Made by a program: the position numbers and the translations under genes | In this document: positions 1 through 8,500 of the stretch, in pieces | How positions within the stretch are numbered: position 1 is the first letter of the stretch | Layout of the letters: each line of letters starts with the position of its first letter | Notes under the pieces: generated by a model | The model's input: only the letters and a program-made list of their open reading frames with translations | Database searches by the model: none | Told to the model about the DNA's origin: nothing | Assembly: GCF_016745235.1 (NCBI RefSeq) | Contig: NZ_JAELVM010000001.1 | Coordinates: 1,811,856 to 1,875,855, forward strand | From: Chryseobacterium endalhagicum | Lineage (GTDB): Bacteria; Bacteroidota; Bacteroidia; Flavobacteriales; Weeksellaceae | Reading direction: 5' to 3' | Length of the DNA: 64,000 nt

Positions 1-644
1 GAGTAAGCTATATCTGGAGTGGTGATATGGAAAACCAGACTGAAGGTTTCGGTACGTTAGGAATTGCCTTGATGGCCGCTATCGTATTGGTTTACCTGGT
101 AATGGTTTCACTGTATGACTCATTTGTATATCCGTTCGTGGTATTGTTCTCTATTCCTCTGGCATTGATCGGGGTAATGGTTATCCTTGCCATCACAGGA
201 AACTCATTGAATATCTTTACAATGCTGGGGATGATCATGTTGATTGGTTTGGTAGCGAAGAACGCGATTATGATCGTTGACTTTGCGAATATGAGAAAAG
301 AAGCAGGGGCCAATACCCATGACGCTTTGATTCAGGCGAACCATGCCCGTCTTCGTCCGATCCTGATGACAACGATTGCGATGATCTTCGGTATGATCCC
401 GATTGCGATTGCAAAAGGAGCAGGAGCAGAGATGAACAACGGATTGGCCTGGGTAATTATCGGTGGTTTGACATCATCATTATTCCTGACGCTGATCATT
501 GTACCGGTAGTGTATTCATTATTTGATTCTATTCTAAGAAGAATGGGCAAAGGTGAAAAAGTAGACTACGAAGCTGAAATGAAAGCTGAATACGTACATA
601 AAGAACTAAGTGAAGACGGATACACCCCGAAACACGTAGAATAA
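1..644 (+). CDS. RND efflux transporter (AcrB/HAE1-like), C-terminal fragment
   Basis: This is the last ~210 residues of an inner-membrane RND pump subunit, the proton-driven component of a tripartite drug or solute exporter. The reading frame is open to the left edge, so the gene starts outside the window and the ATG at 27 is internal. Visible are the closing transmembrane helices, the typical GLVAKNAIMIVDFA segment, and the RLRPILMTTIAMIFGMIP segment of the last helical bundle. The C-terminal tail is acidic and cytoplasmic. A strong terminator follows at once, so this is the end of its operon. The substrate cannot be told from this fragment. Family assignment is secure. Confidence 0.93.
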   Translation, partial: VSYIWSGDMENQTEGFGTLGIALMAAIVLVYLVMVSLYDSFVYPFVVLFSIPLALIGVMVILAITGNSLNIFTMLGMIMLIGLVAKNAIMIVDFANMRKEAGANTHDALIQANHARLRPILMTTIAMIFGMIPIAIAKGAGAEMNNGLAWVIIGGLTSSLFLTLIIVPVVYSLFDSILRRMGKGEKVDYEAEMKAEYVHKELSEDGYTPKHVE

Positions 645-668
645 AATATTTAACCTCAATTAACCTAA

Positions 669-699
669 AAGCGCATCAGATTTCTGATGCGCTTTTTTT
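669..699 (+). terminator. Rho-independent terminator after the RND gene
   Basis: A 12-bp perfect stem (AAGCGCATCAGA and its complement) with a 2-nt loop is followed by a run of seven T. It lies 25 nt after the RND stop codon. Confidence 0.9.
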
Positions 700-771
700 G
701 ATTTAAAAATTGGTACTGAATTCCTCGAAGTCACCAATTTGAATCATAAACCTGAAAGTTGTTGGATTAAC

Positions 772-948
772 GCTAGGACGCAAAGATTATTTATAAAAAT
801 ACTGTGGAAAAGACGCAAGGATTTTATCGAAGATAAAATTGAATGCCATTGAGACATATTCCAGCATACAGATGAGCTGAAAATCTTTGATTTTCTCGCG
901 CCTTAAAACAGCTTTAATAATGAAAAACTTTGCGTCTTTGCGATTTCC
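772..948. repeat. MITE-like hairpin repeat, 'GACGCAAAG' family
   Basis: The gap between 700 and 1014 has no gene. It holds an element whose ends are inverted (GACGCAAAG near 775-785, CTTTGCGTC near 930-940). Inside are two smaller palindromes, ATTTTATC-GAA-GATAAAAT and GAAAATCTTTGATTTTC (879-895). The same words recur at about 25135-25319, 47232-47305 and 63255-63335. No coding capacity is seen. Confidence 0.6.
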
Positions 949-1014
949 AACAAAAACTCAATAAAAAAGCTTCCAGAATGAACTGAAAGCCTCTATTATC
1001 TTGTAGGTGGAAAA

Positions 1015-1461
1015 TTAATCTGCCATCGCCTCACCGGCTTTTCTGTAGATAAAACTTCCGTAAATATGTCTTCTTGCAAAACGGCTTGGTGAATCGGAAT
1101 TAACCATTTTAATGTACGTATTTCTTGGAACCCCAATATATTCGTACATATTTCCGTTCAGATGCTGAACTTTCAAAACTGCTTTTTCAAGATAAAAATC
1201 CTGAATATTAGATTTTGTAATCGTTTCAGTATATTCCTCTTTGTATTTTTCCTGCGTTTCCGGGTTGATACTTACCAAAAAGTGATAGGCTTCAATCACA
1301 GATTTGCTTTTTTCTTCTGCCTCCAGCTTTCCGGCTTCGTCATTAATAAATTTATCAGGATGCGAATCTTTCATCGTATTTCTGTAAATTGTTTTTAACT
1401 CCTTTAAAGTAACGGTTTTATCAACCCCAAGAAGCTTTCTGTGTTCACCAACTCTTTTCAT
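1015..1461 (-). CDS. J-domain and KTSC-domain protein
   Basis: A 148-residue cytoplasmic protein with two small modules. Residues about 5-60 form a J domain with the diagnostic HPD at 34-36, which in the DnaJ family stimulates the ATPase of Hsp70/DnaK. Residues about 85-145 match the KTSC domain (YIGVPRNTYIKMV, then RFARRHIYGSFIYRK), a small module of uncertain role found in lysyl-tRNA synthetase-like and stand-alone proteins. It stands alone on the minus strand. A co-chaperone role follows from the J domain; the client and the use of the KTSC module are unknown. Confidence 0.75.
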   Translation of the reverse strand: MKRVGEHRKLLGVDKTVTLKELKTIYRNTMKDSHPDKFINDEAGKLEAEEKSKSVIEAYHFLVSINPETQEKYKEEYTETITKSNIQDFYLEKAVLKVQHLNGNMYEYIGVPRNTYIKMVNSDSPSRFARRHIYGSFIYRKAGEAMAD

Positions 1462-1600
1462 ATCTGATTCCTTATTTCGGGGTGCAAAATTAAGGAATTT
1501 AATTTACAAAATCATAACTTATTCATTATTAATTTATTTGGAACCGGAAAGGAGTGGAGAAAACATCCAATTACTTGTTATTGTTTGTGATAACATGGGT

Positions 1601-2638
1601 TTATTGCATATGCCGATCCCAGCGCTTGTGCCAGGCTGTTAAGGAATCAAGCTTTACTTTGTCTGCTTTTTTCTCAAAATCATTCGTTATTTCTGAGAAA
1701 TAATCAGAGGTGTCGTATTTTTTAAGCAAATAGTAGATGTGTTCTTTGGCTGCAATATTATTTTTAGAAGCGGTAAATGATGTTTTGTAAGCAATATCAT
1801 TCATTAGTTTTTTTGCGCTTTCAGTTTTATATTGAAGAGTGGCTTTAGTCAGATCTTCAAGTTCAAAAAAGCTGTTATTAGCCTGAATTTTTTCTCCCTT
1901 TACTCTTTTATCATAAAATTCCTGTAAAATAGACAGATAAGAAGGTTTAGGATGTTTTCTGATATATTCCACGGAGATATTCATATGGATATCGCTGTCT
2001 TCAGAAATATTTTTCTTCAGGAAATCTTTAATGATCAGGCTGTCTTCCGGTTTGTTGTAATTGGTGAAATAATTGAGCAGTGCAAAGTTTCCCATATAAT
2101 GATTAGCTCCTTTTGTTATCATTTTTTTGATAGCAGGATAGTACGCAGGGTCCGGATTTTTCTCGTGATCTAGCAGATACATAAAAATATAACCATCGAG
2201 GTGTGTTCTATGTTCAATATCAGCAAGAATGGTTTCAAACAGTTTCTTTTTCTGGTCTTTTGTGAATATATTTTTTTGGCTTTCCCAGAACATCATAGCT
2301 TCCGGAACAGTCATTTCATTAAGGGTATCATAGCTGGTACTGATGACAGATTGTTTTTTGTTGTCCAGATTTTTCATGAGAACATCAAAACATTCCTCAG
2401 GATATTTTTCAAGCAGAACGCGATAAAAATACAGGGCTAGCTCCGGATTTTCATCGGAAGAAAGTCTGATGATATCTCCTTTGGAAAACTCATCCAGCAG
2501 ATTTTTCCTGAATCCTTCATCGAATCTGGCTTCATTTTTTTTAGTAATTTTCTCAATGACGGCCTGCTGCTTTTCACTGTAACTGCAGGATGTAAGAAAG
2601 AGGAGAAGAATGATGGGTAGTAAGGTATTTCTTTTCAT
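1601..2638 (-). CDS. hypothetical lipoprotein
   Basis: A 345-residue protein with a lipoprotein signal peptide: basic MKRN, a hydrophobic stretch, then the lipobox LTSC with the lipidated Cys at 18. The mature part is almost all helix-forming and charged, with repeated short helices that could be a HEAT/TPR-like solenoid. No catalytic motif is visible. It lies between the serine hydrolase gene (53 nt upstream) and the J-domain gene, all on the minus strand. Function is not recognised. The envelope location is the only firm inference. Confidence 0.7.
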   Translation of the reverse strand: MKRNTLLPIILLLFLTSCSYSEKQQAVIEKITKKNEARFDEGFRKNLLDEFSKGDIIRLSSDENPELALYFYRVLLEKYPEECFDVLMKNLDNKKQSVISTSYDTLNEMTVPEAMMFWESQKNIFTKDQKKKLFETILADIEHRTHLDGYIFMYLLDHEKNPDPAYYPAIKKMITKGANHYMGNFALLNYFTNYNKPEDSLIIKDFLKKNISEDSDIHMNISVEYIRKHPKPSYLSILQEFYDKRVKGEKIQANNSFFELEDLTKATLQYKTESAKKLMNDIAYKTSFTASKNNIAAKEHIYYLLKKYDTSDYFSEITNDFEKKADKVKLDSLTAWHKRWDRHMQ

Positions 2639-2691
2639 TGAAGAAGACAGGTTTATGATTTTTATTGATTTTTAAGTAAGAACCTGAAGGT

Positions 2692-3765
2692 TTACTTCGT
2701 TTCAATCTCCACAACCTTCCTGCCATAATCTCCAAAATACTCCGTCAGAAGTTTTTCATATACTTTATAGCCGTCATCAACATTCGTGAAGATTACAATT
2801 CCGTCTTTTGATTTTGGAAAAATAAAGAAAATCGTCCGTACTCCCTCGTCCGCTCCGCCATGAGACCATGCGGAACTGCCGTCGCCCAGATCATAAATTT
2901 CAAAACCCAGCCCGAAAGATTTTCCTTTTTTCGTAACGACCTGACCGGTTTTCATATCATTAAAAACCTTTTTGGAAAGTCCGTCGCCATTCATCACACT
3001 GATTAAAAAGCGGCTGTAATCTGAAATGGTTGTTATCAGGTCATCTGCAGCGTTGGGTGTTGTTGTTTTAACGGTTGGGTACATTTTTCCATCCTTATCG
3101 TAGCCCTCTGAAAACCTGGAGGCATCCTTTTGTTCATCCCAGATGTAAGAGGTGTCTTCCATCTTTAAAGGGTGAAAAATAAGTTCTTCCGCCAGCTGGT
3201 TCAGATTTTTATTAAATTTCTTCTCCAAAGCTTTTCTCAGATATTCAAACCCTTCCCCGGAATATTGGTATTTCGTTCCCGGGTCAAACTGGAAATTCAG
3301 TCTTTTATCAGGATTCATCCATCTCCAGTTGGGAAATCCGGTCTGATGGCTCAGAATTATACGGGTGGTCAGCTTTTTGTTTCTGGGATCCTGTGCAATA
3401 TCCGGATCCGTCCAGTAGTTGCTGAGCGGTTCATCGAGATTCCATTTTCCGGCACTGACCAGTTTTAAGGCTACAATAGCTGTCACCGGCTTAGTGAGCG
3501 ATGCTACATTGAATAAAGTATTTTGAGGAGCAGGACTCATGCTGCGGAATTCTCCATACACTTTTTGTTTTTCCGGCTTTCCGTTTTTAATAATACCCAG
3601 ACCCAGCATGGGAATTTTATTTTCTTTCATCCATTGTTCAAAAGCCTTATCATGATCTGCTTCTGAAACCTGATTAACCTGTTGATGATTTTGTTTTTCT
3701 TCGGTCTGTGCAGATAAAACAGAGGTAATAAGACAAAGACTTATGCTGAGGATCGATTTTTTCAT
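2692..3765 (-). CDS. beta-lactamase-family serine hydrolase (class C/PBP4*-like), exported
   Basis: A 357-residue secreted or periplasmic hydrolase. A signal peptide ending in LSAQ is followed by the serine beta-lactamase-like fold. The nucleophile motif SLTK (SxxK) lies near residue 90. A tyrosine motif reads YSG where class C enzymes have YxN. The third motif is HGG in WSHGGADEG, instead of KTG. This combination fits the broad family of esterases, D-aminopeptidases and PBP4*-like proteins better than a true AmpC lactamase. Substrate is unknown. Resistance should not be assumed. Confidence 0.85.
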   Translation of the reverse strand: MKKSILSISLCLITSVLSAQTEEKQNHQQVNQVSEADHDKAFEQWMKENKIPMLGLGIIKNGKPEKQKVYGEFRSMSPAPQNTLFNVASLTKPVTAIVALKLVSAGKWNLDEPLSNYWTDPDIAQDPRNKKLTTRIILSHQTGFPNWRWMNPDKRLNFQFDPGTKYQYSGEGFEYLRKALEKKFNKNLNQLAEELIFHPLKMEDTSYIWDEQKDASRFSEGYDKDGKMYPTVKTTTPNAADDLITTISDYSRFLISVMNGDGLSKKVFNDMKTGQVVTKKGKSFGLGFEIYDLGDGSSAWSHGGADEGVRTIFFIFPKSKDGIVIFTNVDDGYKVYEKLLTEYFGDYGRKVVEIETK

Positions 3766-4038
3766 GTGAAAAATAAATTCGTGATTTAGATAAGATCAAA
3801 ACTACATCAAATTTTATTAAAAAAAGCTGAGCTCGGGTTAAGAAATTAAGATTGAAAGGCAGGAAGATGGAAGATGGAGGCTTGAAGTTACTGGTGAACC
3901 TCAAATATTAAACAGGTACCTTTAAATATGTTGAAATATAAAAAACTACCAAAACCAGATTGTATTTCTGTCTTTGTGTTTTAGACTTCCTTACACGATT
4001 ATAAAAACAGAAATGTCTTATCCAGGACTCAGATTAAT
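3766..4038. repeat. gene-free stretch with a heptad-periodic repeat arm
   Basis: No credible gene. About 3850-3885 contains GGAAGAT GGAAGAT GGAGGCT TGAAGTT, that is, 7-nt units with drift. It closely resembles the arm at 41673-41704, and both are followed by similar AT-rich sequence. A short open frame on the minus strand (3674-3904) has no family features and is not called. Confidence 0.45.
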
Positions 4039-4068
4039 AAAAAAAGCAGTACCCCAACGGATACTGCC
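4039..4068 (-). terminator. terminator for the 4113-4865 gene
   Basis: Read on the minus strand, GGCAGTATCC and GGGTACTGC form a 9-bp stem with one G-T pair and a 4-nt loop, followed by seven T. Confidence 0.75.
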
Positions 4069-4112
4069 ATTATATCTTTAAATTCTTAAATTATTGAATC
4101 ATTAAATTAATT

Positions 4113-4865
4113 TTACGGCTCATCACAATCCTGCTTCAGCTTGCTAAAGATTTTATCAAACTTTTTGTAAAGCGTTCCTTCCATATCAGCATCCGGTCTG
4201 AAGCTTTCGTTGGCGCAGTTGTAAAAGCCTAAACCGATGAGGTCTGTCAGTGCATAATCATCTTTTTGAAGATCATTGAGATGGTCATTAAGCTTTGTAA
4301 TGACAGATTGCGGATCAGAATTGTTCTTACTTCTCGCATGTACAAATTTTTCCCAGGCATCATACATTTTCTGCTTGTCGGGAGAAGTTACTGCATCAAT
4401 ATATTCTTTGCAGGTACTGTAAAATTTACTGTTTTTCAGGGATGAAGGATCTGAAAAAGCATTAAGTTCTTCTTTTTTCAGCTGATATTCATTTTCAAAA
4501 ATCTGAATGGTTTCCTGATGCAGTTTTTTCCATTCCGGAAGGTTGATCACTTTAAGTCCGTACAGCTCCTTTTTCTTTTCCTGGTACTGTTTTTCCAGCT
4601 CCTGCAGGTATTGGTTTTTATTTTTTCTTACATCTTCAAGATCCGACAGTTTAAAAACAGTATGGTTGTCGAAATGTACCCCGCTGAAGGTATAAAGAAG
4701 CTTGTAAACCCCGTCTATCTCTTCTTTTTTGTACTTTCCGGGATCAAAATAGCCTTTACTGTCACAGTTGAAGGTCTGGTAACTGTACAGCACCAGATTG
4801 CCGGTTTTCTGTCCCCAGACTGTAGCAGATAAAGCCATAGAAAGGATGAATATTGCTTTTTTCAT
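4113..4865 (-). CDS. hypothetical exported protein
   Basis: A 250-residue protein with a clear signal peptide (MKKAIFILSMALSATVWG, cleavage near GQ). The mature part begins with a small beta-like region containing one Cys (CDSKG). It continues as a long charged helical segment (residues about 85-140, rich in Glu, Lys and Gln, probably coiled coil) and ends with a helical region containing Cys residues (CKEY, NCAN, DCDEP) that could form disulfides. No known family was recognised. It lies 21 nt downstream of the membrane-protein gene at 4887-5435 and may share its transcript. It is probably periplasmic. Confidence 0.7.
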   Translation of the reverse strand: MKKAIFILSMALSATVWGQKTGNLVLYSYQTFNCDSKGYFDPGKYKKEEIDGVYKLLYTFSGVHFDNHTVFKLSDLEDVRKNKNQYLQELEKQYQEKKKELYGLKVINLPEWKKLHQETIQIFENEYQLKKEELNAFSDPSSLKNSKFYSTCKEYIDAVTSPDKQKMYDAWEKFVHARSKNNSDPQSVITKLNDHLNDLQKDDYALTDLIGLGFYNCANESFRPDADMEGTLYKKFDKIFSKLKQDCDEP

Positions 4866-4886
4866 GAATTTTATTATTTGGCGTTT

Positions 4887-5435
4887 TTAATCAAGATAAT
4901 TTACGTTAAAAATACTTTTTTTGTAAATAACGTGTATAGTATCATTGGTTTTATGTTGAGAAATTGATTGTAGACCAAGGGATTTTCTCTTTTTATCAAT
5001 CAATTCTATTTCATTATGATCATGAATTGATTTTTTTTCGCCCGCATCCAGCCATAATACCTGAGATTCCTTATGATTAATGACTTCGTATGTCTGGATC
5101 ACCCGGGAATGCTCTGTCTTAGTGTTAATAAAAAGAAAAATACGGGTAAAAGTACTTTTAAATCCTATAACAATAGCTCCTGAGATGAAACAAACAGCAA
5201 TGAATTCAGAAATTTTTCTGACCCCTACAAAAATGGCTGCAACAACTATGATAATGGCAAAAGTAATCAATATATATTTCCATGAATTGTCTTTAAAATT
5301 ACGCAGATCCTGCTCCAGATAATGATCTTTTAGAAATGGCTGTAATACAAAACTATCGAAACAAAATATCGGAATCAGTATCATAAAAAGCCGGATATAA
5401 AAATTTGATAAAAGAGATTTTAGTTTTTCCGCCAT
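4887..5435 (-). CDS. hypothetical inner-membrane protein
   Basis: A 182-residue protein. Three hydrophobic segments are visible at about residues 14-34, 53-71 and 76-97. A C-terminal soluble portion of about 85 residues follows, with no catalytic signature. The start ATG GCG GAA lies 2 nt after a stop codon that ends a 13-codon remnant resembling the end of the lipoprotein gene at 8501-9184. That suggests this gene once sat directly behind a lipoprotein gene. It reads into the exported-protein gene at 4113. Family not recognised. Confidence 0.65.
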   Translation of the reverse strand: MAEKLKSLLSNFYIRLFMILIPIFCFDSFVLQPFLKDHYLEQDLRNFKDNSWKYILITFAIIIVVAAIFVGVRKISEFIAVCFISGAIVIGFKSTFTRIFLFINTKTEHSRVIQTYEVINHKESQVLWLDAGEKKSIHDHNEIELIDKKRKSLGLQSISQHKTNDTIHVIYKKSIFNVNYLD

Positions 5436-5437
5436 TT

Positions 5438-5479
5438 TTACTGATGTAATTTTAATGAGTTACCCTTATGCAGGTATTT
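5438..5479 (-). pseudogene. remnant of the C-terminus of a lipoprotein paralogue
   Basis: On the minus strand these bases read KYLHKGNSLKLHQ and stop. The last 13 residues of the lipoprotein at 8501-9184 read KYLYDGQSLKLYQ, so 9 of 13 match in register with the stop. Upstream the frame is closed by a TAA after one more codon (5483-5485), so only a fragment survives. Confidence 0.5.
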
Positions 5480-5589
5480 TATTTAAGTGCAAAATTAATA
5501 TTTCTTTTTCAAGAGCCCTTTAAAAATCCCTTAAAATAAAGAGATCACCAATAAACCTGAAATTACTGTTTCAATCTTATGCAGAAAAA

Positions 5590-7845
5590 TTATTTGCCTT
5601 TCAGATGTTTCTTTAAATAAATAGAGGTCGCAGAATTTCTGGCTGACAGTAAGCTTTCTACAGTTCCCTCGAATACGATTTTCCCGCCGAGCTTTCCTGC
5701 TCCGGGACCGATATCAATAATCCAGTCGGCCTGGGCAATGATGTCCAGATTATGTTCAATAACGATGAGCGTATTTCCTTTATTAACCAGCTCTTCGAAA
5801 AAAGATAGGAGTTTTTCATTGTCAATAGGGTGAAGTCCGGTACTGGGTTCATCCAGGACAATAATCTGATCAGTATGTTTCAGTTCCTTAGTCAGCTTTA
5901 AACGTTGTCTTTCACCGCCTGAAAAGCTGTCCAGCCTTTGTCCCAGCGTCAGATAATCCAGACCTAATTTAATCAGCAGGCTGAATTCCTGCTCAAAACC
6001 GGATTTTGGAAAAAATTTCAGAGCTTCCAGAACGGTCATATTCATAATATCAGCGATGCTTTTTTCCTGATACTGATATTTTAAAACTTCTGGTTTGTAT
6101 CCGGATCCGTTGCAGACTTCACAAGGCTGTTCAATATCATCCATGAAAGCAAGGTCTATTTTTTCAATACCCAATCCTCTGCAATTGGGGCAGGCACCTT
6201 CTCCGTTTCTGCTGAAAAGTTTTTCAGAGACCTTATTGGCATTGGAGAAAAGCTTTCTTACAGCATTGGAAAGATTAAGGTAGGTTAAAAGATTTGAGCG
6301 GCTGCTCGCTGTGAAAACAGATTGATCCACTACGGTTACCTGAGGATAGAATAACGGAAGAATTTTATTGATCAAGGTGCTTTTTCCGGAGCCTGCAACA
6401 CCGGTTACGACATTCATGATTCCGGTGGGTATTTTTACACTGACATTTTTTAAATTATGAAGCTGACCGTTTTTAATTTCAAGAAACCCCTTTCCCTGTC
6501 TGGGATTTGTATTGTAAACCCTTTCTTTACTGAAGTAGCTGGCTGTTTTGCCTTTAGCGTTTTTTAAATGATTAAAGGTTCCCTGGTACATCATTTCACC
6601 TCCGTTTTTTCCCGAACCGGGTCCCATATCGATGATGAGATCGGCTATTTTAATGAGATCCGGATCATGCTCCACAATCAGGACGGTATTTCCTTTATCC
6701 CTGATTTTTTTGATGATGTCCACAATATGGTCAATATCTTTCGGATGCAGGCCGATACTGGGTTCATCGAAAATATACAACAGATCTACAAGGCTGTTTC
6801 CGAGCTGTTTTACCATCTTTATCCGCTGAGATTCCCCTCCCGAAAGCGTGTCTGTTTGTCTGTCCAGGGTAAGATACTGCAAACCGATGTCAATGAGGTT
6901 CTGAAGCTTTTTTTCAAGTTCCTGAATAACGGAAACATAGGTTTCAGAGGGAATTTTTTGAATAAAGATGAGTAAATCATCGATGGACAGGGCAGTACAG
7001 TCTGCAATATTTTTACCCTTTATTTTGCAGGACAATACTTTTGAATTGAGACGCTGTCCTTTGCAGACAGGGCATTCTTTGGTAATGATGACTTTCTTTA
7101 AAGTATCTTTTCTGGTTATATTTTCTTTTGAATCCTTTTTTAGAAATGAGTTTTCAATTCTTGGGATGACTCCTTTATATTTTACGGTTTTTCCCCATTC
7201 CTTGGATGGTTTTGGGGGAGCATGTTCTTCTGCATTCAGCAGGATTTCCCATTCGTTTTCAGTAAAGTCCCTGAGCTTTTTGTCGTTATCGAAATAGCCT
7301 GAATGAATATACCGGGTCAGCCGCCAGCCGCCGGGCTGAAATGTAGGAAACTGTATAGCACCTTCATTCAGCGATTTATTTTTATCAAAAAGGGTGTCTG
7401 TGTTTACGGTCTGTACATAGCCCAATCCTTCACATTCACGGCACATTCCCTGGGGATTGTTGAAGGAAAATACGTTGGAATAACCGACAAATGGTTTTCC
7501 AATCCTGGAAAAAAGCAGCCGGAGGGAAGCATAAATATCTGTAACCGTTCCCACTGTTGAGCGGGCATTTCCTCCCAGTCTTTTTTGATTGATAATAAAA
7601 GGAACATTCAGATTCTCGATTTTATCAACGTTGGGAACTCCGAAATGCTGCAAGCGGTTTCTGATAAAGCTGTTTTGGGTCTCGTTGATCTGCCGCTGGG
7701 CTTCAGCTCCAATGGTTTCAAACACCAAAGATGATTTCCCGGATCCGGAAACTCCGGTAAAGACCGTGATCTTATTCTTTGGGATGCGTAATGAAATATT
7801 CTTTAAATTATTCTGTCGGGCGTGGGTAATAATAATCTCTTTCAT
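5590..7845 (-). CDS. short UvrA-like ABC ATPase (excinuclease A paralogue)
   Basis: A 751-residue protein with two ABC ATPase modules. Walker A sites GVSGSGKS (31-38) and GVAGSGKS (near 481-488), signatures LSGGESQR (near 338) and FSGGERQR (near 643), and Walker B sites IFDEPS and VLDEPS are all present. The UvrA-specific RSTVGTVT segment follows the first Walker A closely. It is about 190 residues shorter than housekeeping UvrA. The first zinc finger has only one CxxC (CRECEG), while the second is complete (CPNC and CEVC). Such short paralogues (UvrA2/DrrC-like) are associated with tolerance to DNA-binding drugs. Divergent transcription from a MarR gene fits an inducible resistance role. A role in general nucleotide excision repair is less likely. 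Confidence 0.88.
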   Translation of the reverse strand: MKEIIITHARQNNLKNISLRIPKNKITVFTGVSGSGKSSLVFETIGAEAQRQINETQNSFIRNRLQHFGVPNVDKIENLNVPFIINQKRLGGNARSTVGTVTDIYASLRLLFSRIGKPFVGYSNVFSFNNPQGMCRECEGLGYVQTVNTDTLFDKNKSLNEGAIQFPTFQPGGWRLTRYIHSGYFDNDKKLRDFTENEWEILLNAEEHAPPKPSKEWGKTVKYKGVIPRIENSFLKKDSKENITRKDTLKKVIITKECPVCKGQRLNSKVLSCKIKGKNIADCTALSIDDLLIFIQKIPSETYVSVIQELEKKLQNLIDIGLQYLTLDRQTDTLSGGESQRIKMVKQLGNSLVDLLYIFDEPSIGLHPKDIDHIVDIIKKIRDKGNTVLIVEHDPDLIKIADLIIDMGPGSGKNGGEMMYQGTFNHLKNAKGKTASYFSKERVYNTNPRQGKGFLEIKNGQLHNLKNVSVKIPTGIMNVVTGVAGSGKSTLINKILPLFYPQVTVVDQSVFTASSRSNLLTYLNLSNAVRKLFSNANKVSEKLFSRNGEGACPNCRGLGIEKIDLAFMDDIEQPCEVCNGSGYKPEVLKYQYQEKSIADIMNMTVLEALKFFPKSGFEQEFSLLIKLGLDYLTLGQRLDSFSGGERQRLKLTKELKHTDQIIVLDEPSTGLHPIDNEKLLSFFEELVNKGNTLIVIEHNLDIIAQADWIIDIGPGAGKLGGKIVFEGTVESLLSARNSATSIYLKKHLKGK

Positions 7846-7855
7846 AATATTTTCA

Positions 7856-7884
7856 TTAACTTTGTTAATAGTTAACTAAGTTAA
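7856..7884. promoter_or_regulatory. two TTAAC-N3-GTTAA operators between uvrA-like and marR-like genes
   Basis: The 48-nt divergent gap contains TTAAC-TTT-GTTAA (7856-7868) and TTAAC-TAA-GTTAA (7872-7884). These are two perfect inverted repeats with centres 16 nt apart. This is what a dimeric winged-helix MarR repressor controlling both genes would use. Binding is inferred, not shown. Confidence 0.6.
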
Positions 7885-7893
7885 GTATTTTTC

Positions 7894-8316
7894 ATGAAAC
7901 AGCAGGAAGATTATTTTTTTGATACGTTTACGGATTTACAGTGTTTTATTCTGGCCAATATGAATAAAGGAAATATCAATGGGGTTACAGCAACGCATTA
8001 CAATATCATAGAATATATTTATCGAAAAGATGAAGTCACCGGAAAGCAGCTCTCTAAAGCCTTTAATGTAAGCCAGGCTGCAGTGTCGAAACAGATCAGA
8101 TTTTTAATTCAAAATGATCTCATAGAACAGAAGCAGAGTACTTCAGACAGAAGGATATTTAACCTTACGGCCACAGAAAAGGGTAAGTTTCTCATCAACA
8201 ATTCTGAGGATTTCCGGAAAAGAGTAGCCGATCAGGTTTCGATAGTTTTAGACAAGACGGAATTACAAACCCTCACCATCCTGCTGAATAAGGTTTTAAA
8301 AAATATCAGGATATAA
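7894..8316 (+). CDS. MarR-family transcriptional regulator
   Basis: A 140-residue winged-helix protein. Residues about 35-105 hold the recognition region (TGKQLSKAFNVSQAAVSKQI) and the wing with the family's DRR motif (STSDRRIFNLT). Helices at both ends would form the dimer interface. It is divergent from the UvrA-like gene and separated from it by only 48 nt with two matching palindromes. A ligand-responsive repressor of itself and the UvrA-like ATPase is the natural reading. The ligand is unknown. Confidence 0.88.
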   Translation: MKQQEDYFFDTFTDLQCFILANMNKGNINGVTATHYNIIEYIYRKDEVTGKQLSKAFNVSQAAVSKQIRFLIQNDLIEQKQSTSDRRIFNLTATEKGKFLINNSEDFRKRVADQVSIVLDKTELQTLTILLNKVLKNIRI

Positions 8317-8379
8317 ATAACGATTAAATTGATTTAATTCATTTGATTAGTATTGGTATAATGAGTTGTATTTCCTTTT

Positions 8380-8484
8380 TAAATGAAATGCCTTTGTTTA
8401 CCTTAAAAAAATAATCTTATCCATAAAACTTTGTGGTTATTAAGCGCAAAGGAAAACAAAGAATTTATTTTAATTTCTTTAAAC
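8380..8484. repeat. 'CTTTGTTTACCTTAA' intergenic repeat
   Basis: Between the convergent genes marR-like and the lipoprotein lies sequence containing CCTTTGTTTACCTTAAAAAA followed by ACTTTGTGG and CGCAAAGG. The same order of words appears at 36925-36990, in its duplicate at 37110-37175, and at 61541-61655. No terminator with a clear stem was found here. Confidence 0.4.
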
Positions 8485-8500
8485 TAATTTTCCGCCGTTT

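Noticed and set aside
2692..3765. true class C beta-lactamase
   Set aside because: The third motif is HGG instead of KTG and the Tyr motif is YSG, which fits the wider serine hydrolase family better.
3674..3904. 76-residue minus-strand frame upstream of the serine hydrolase
   Set aside because: It overlaps the signal-peptide end of the hydrolase and the repeat arm; no family features.
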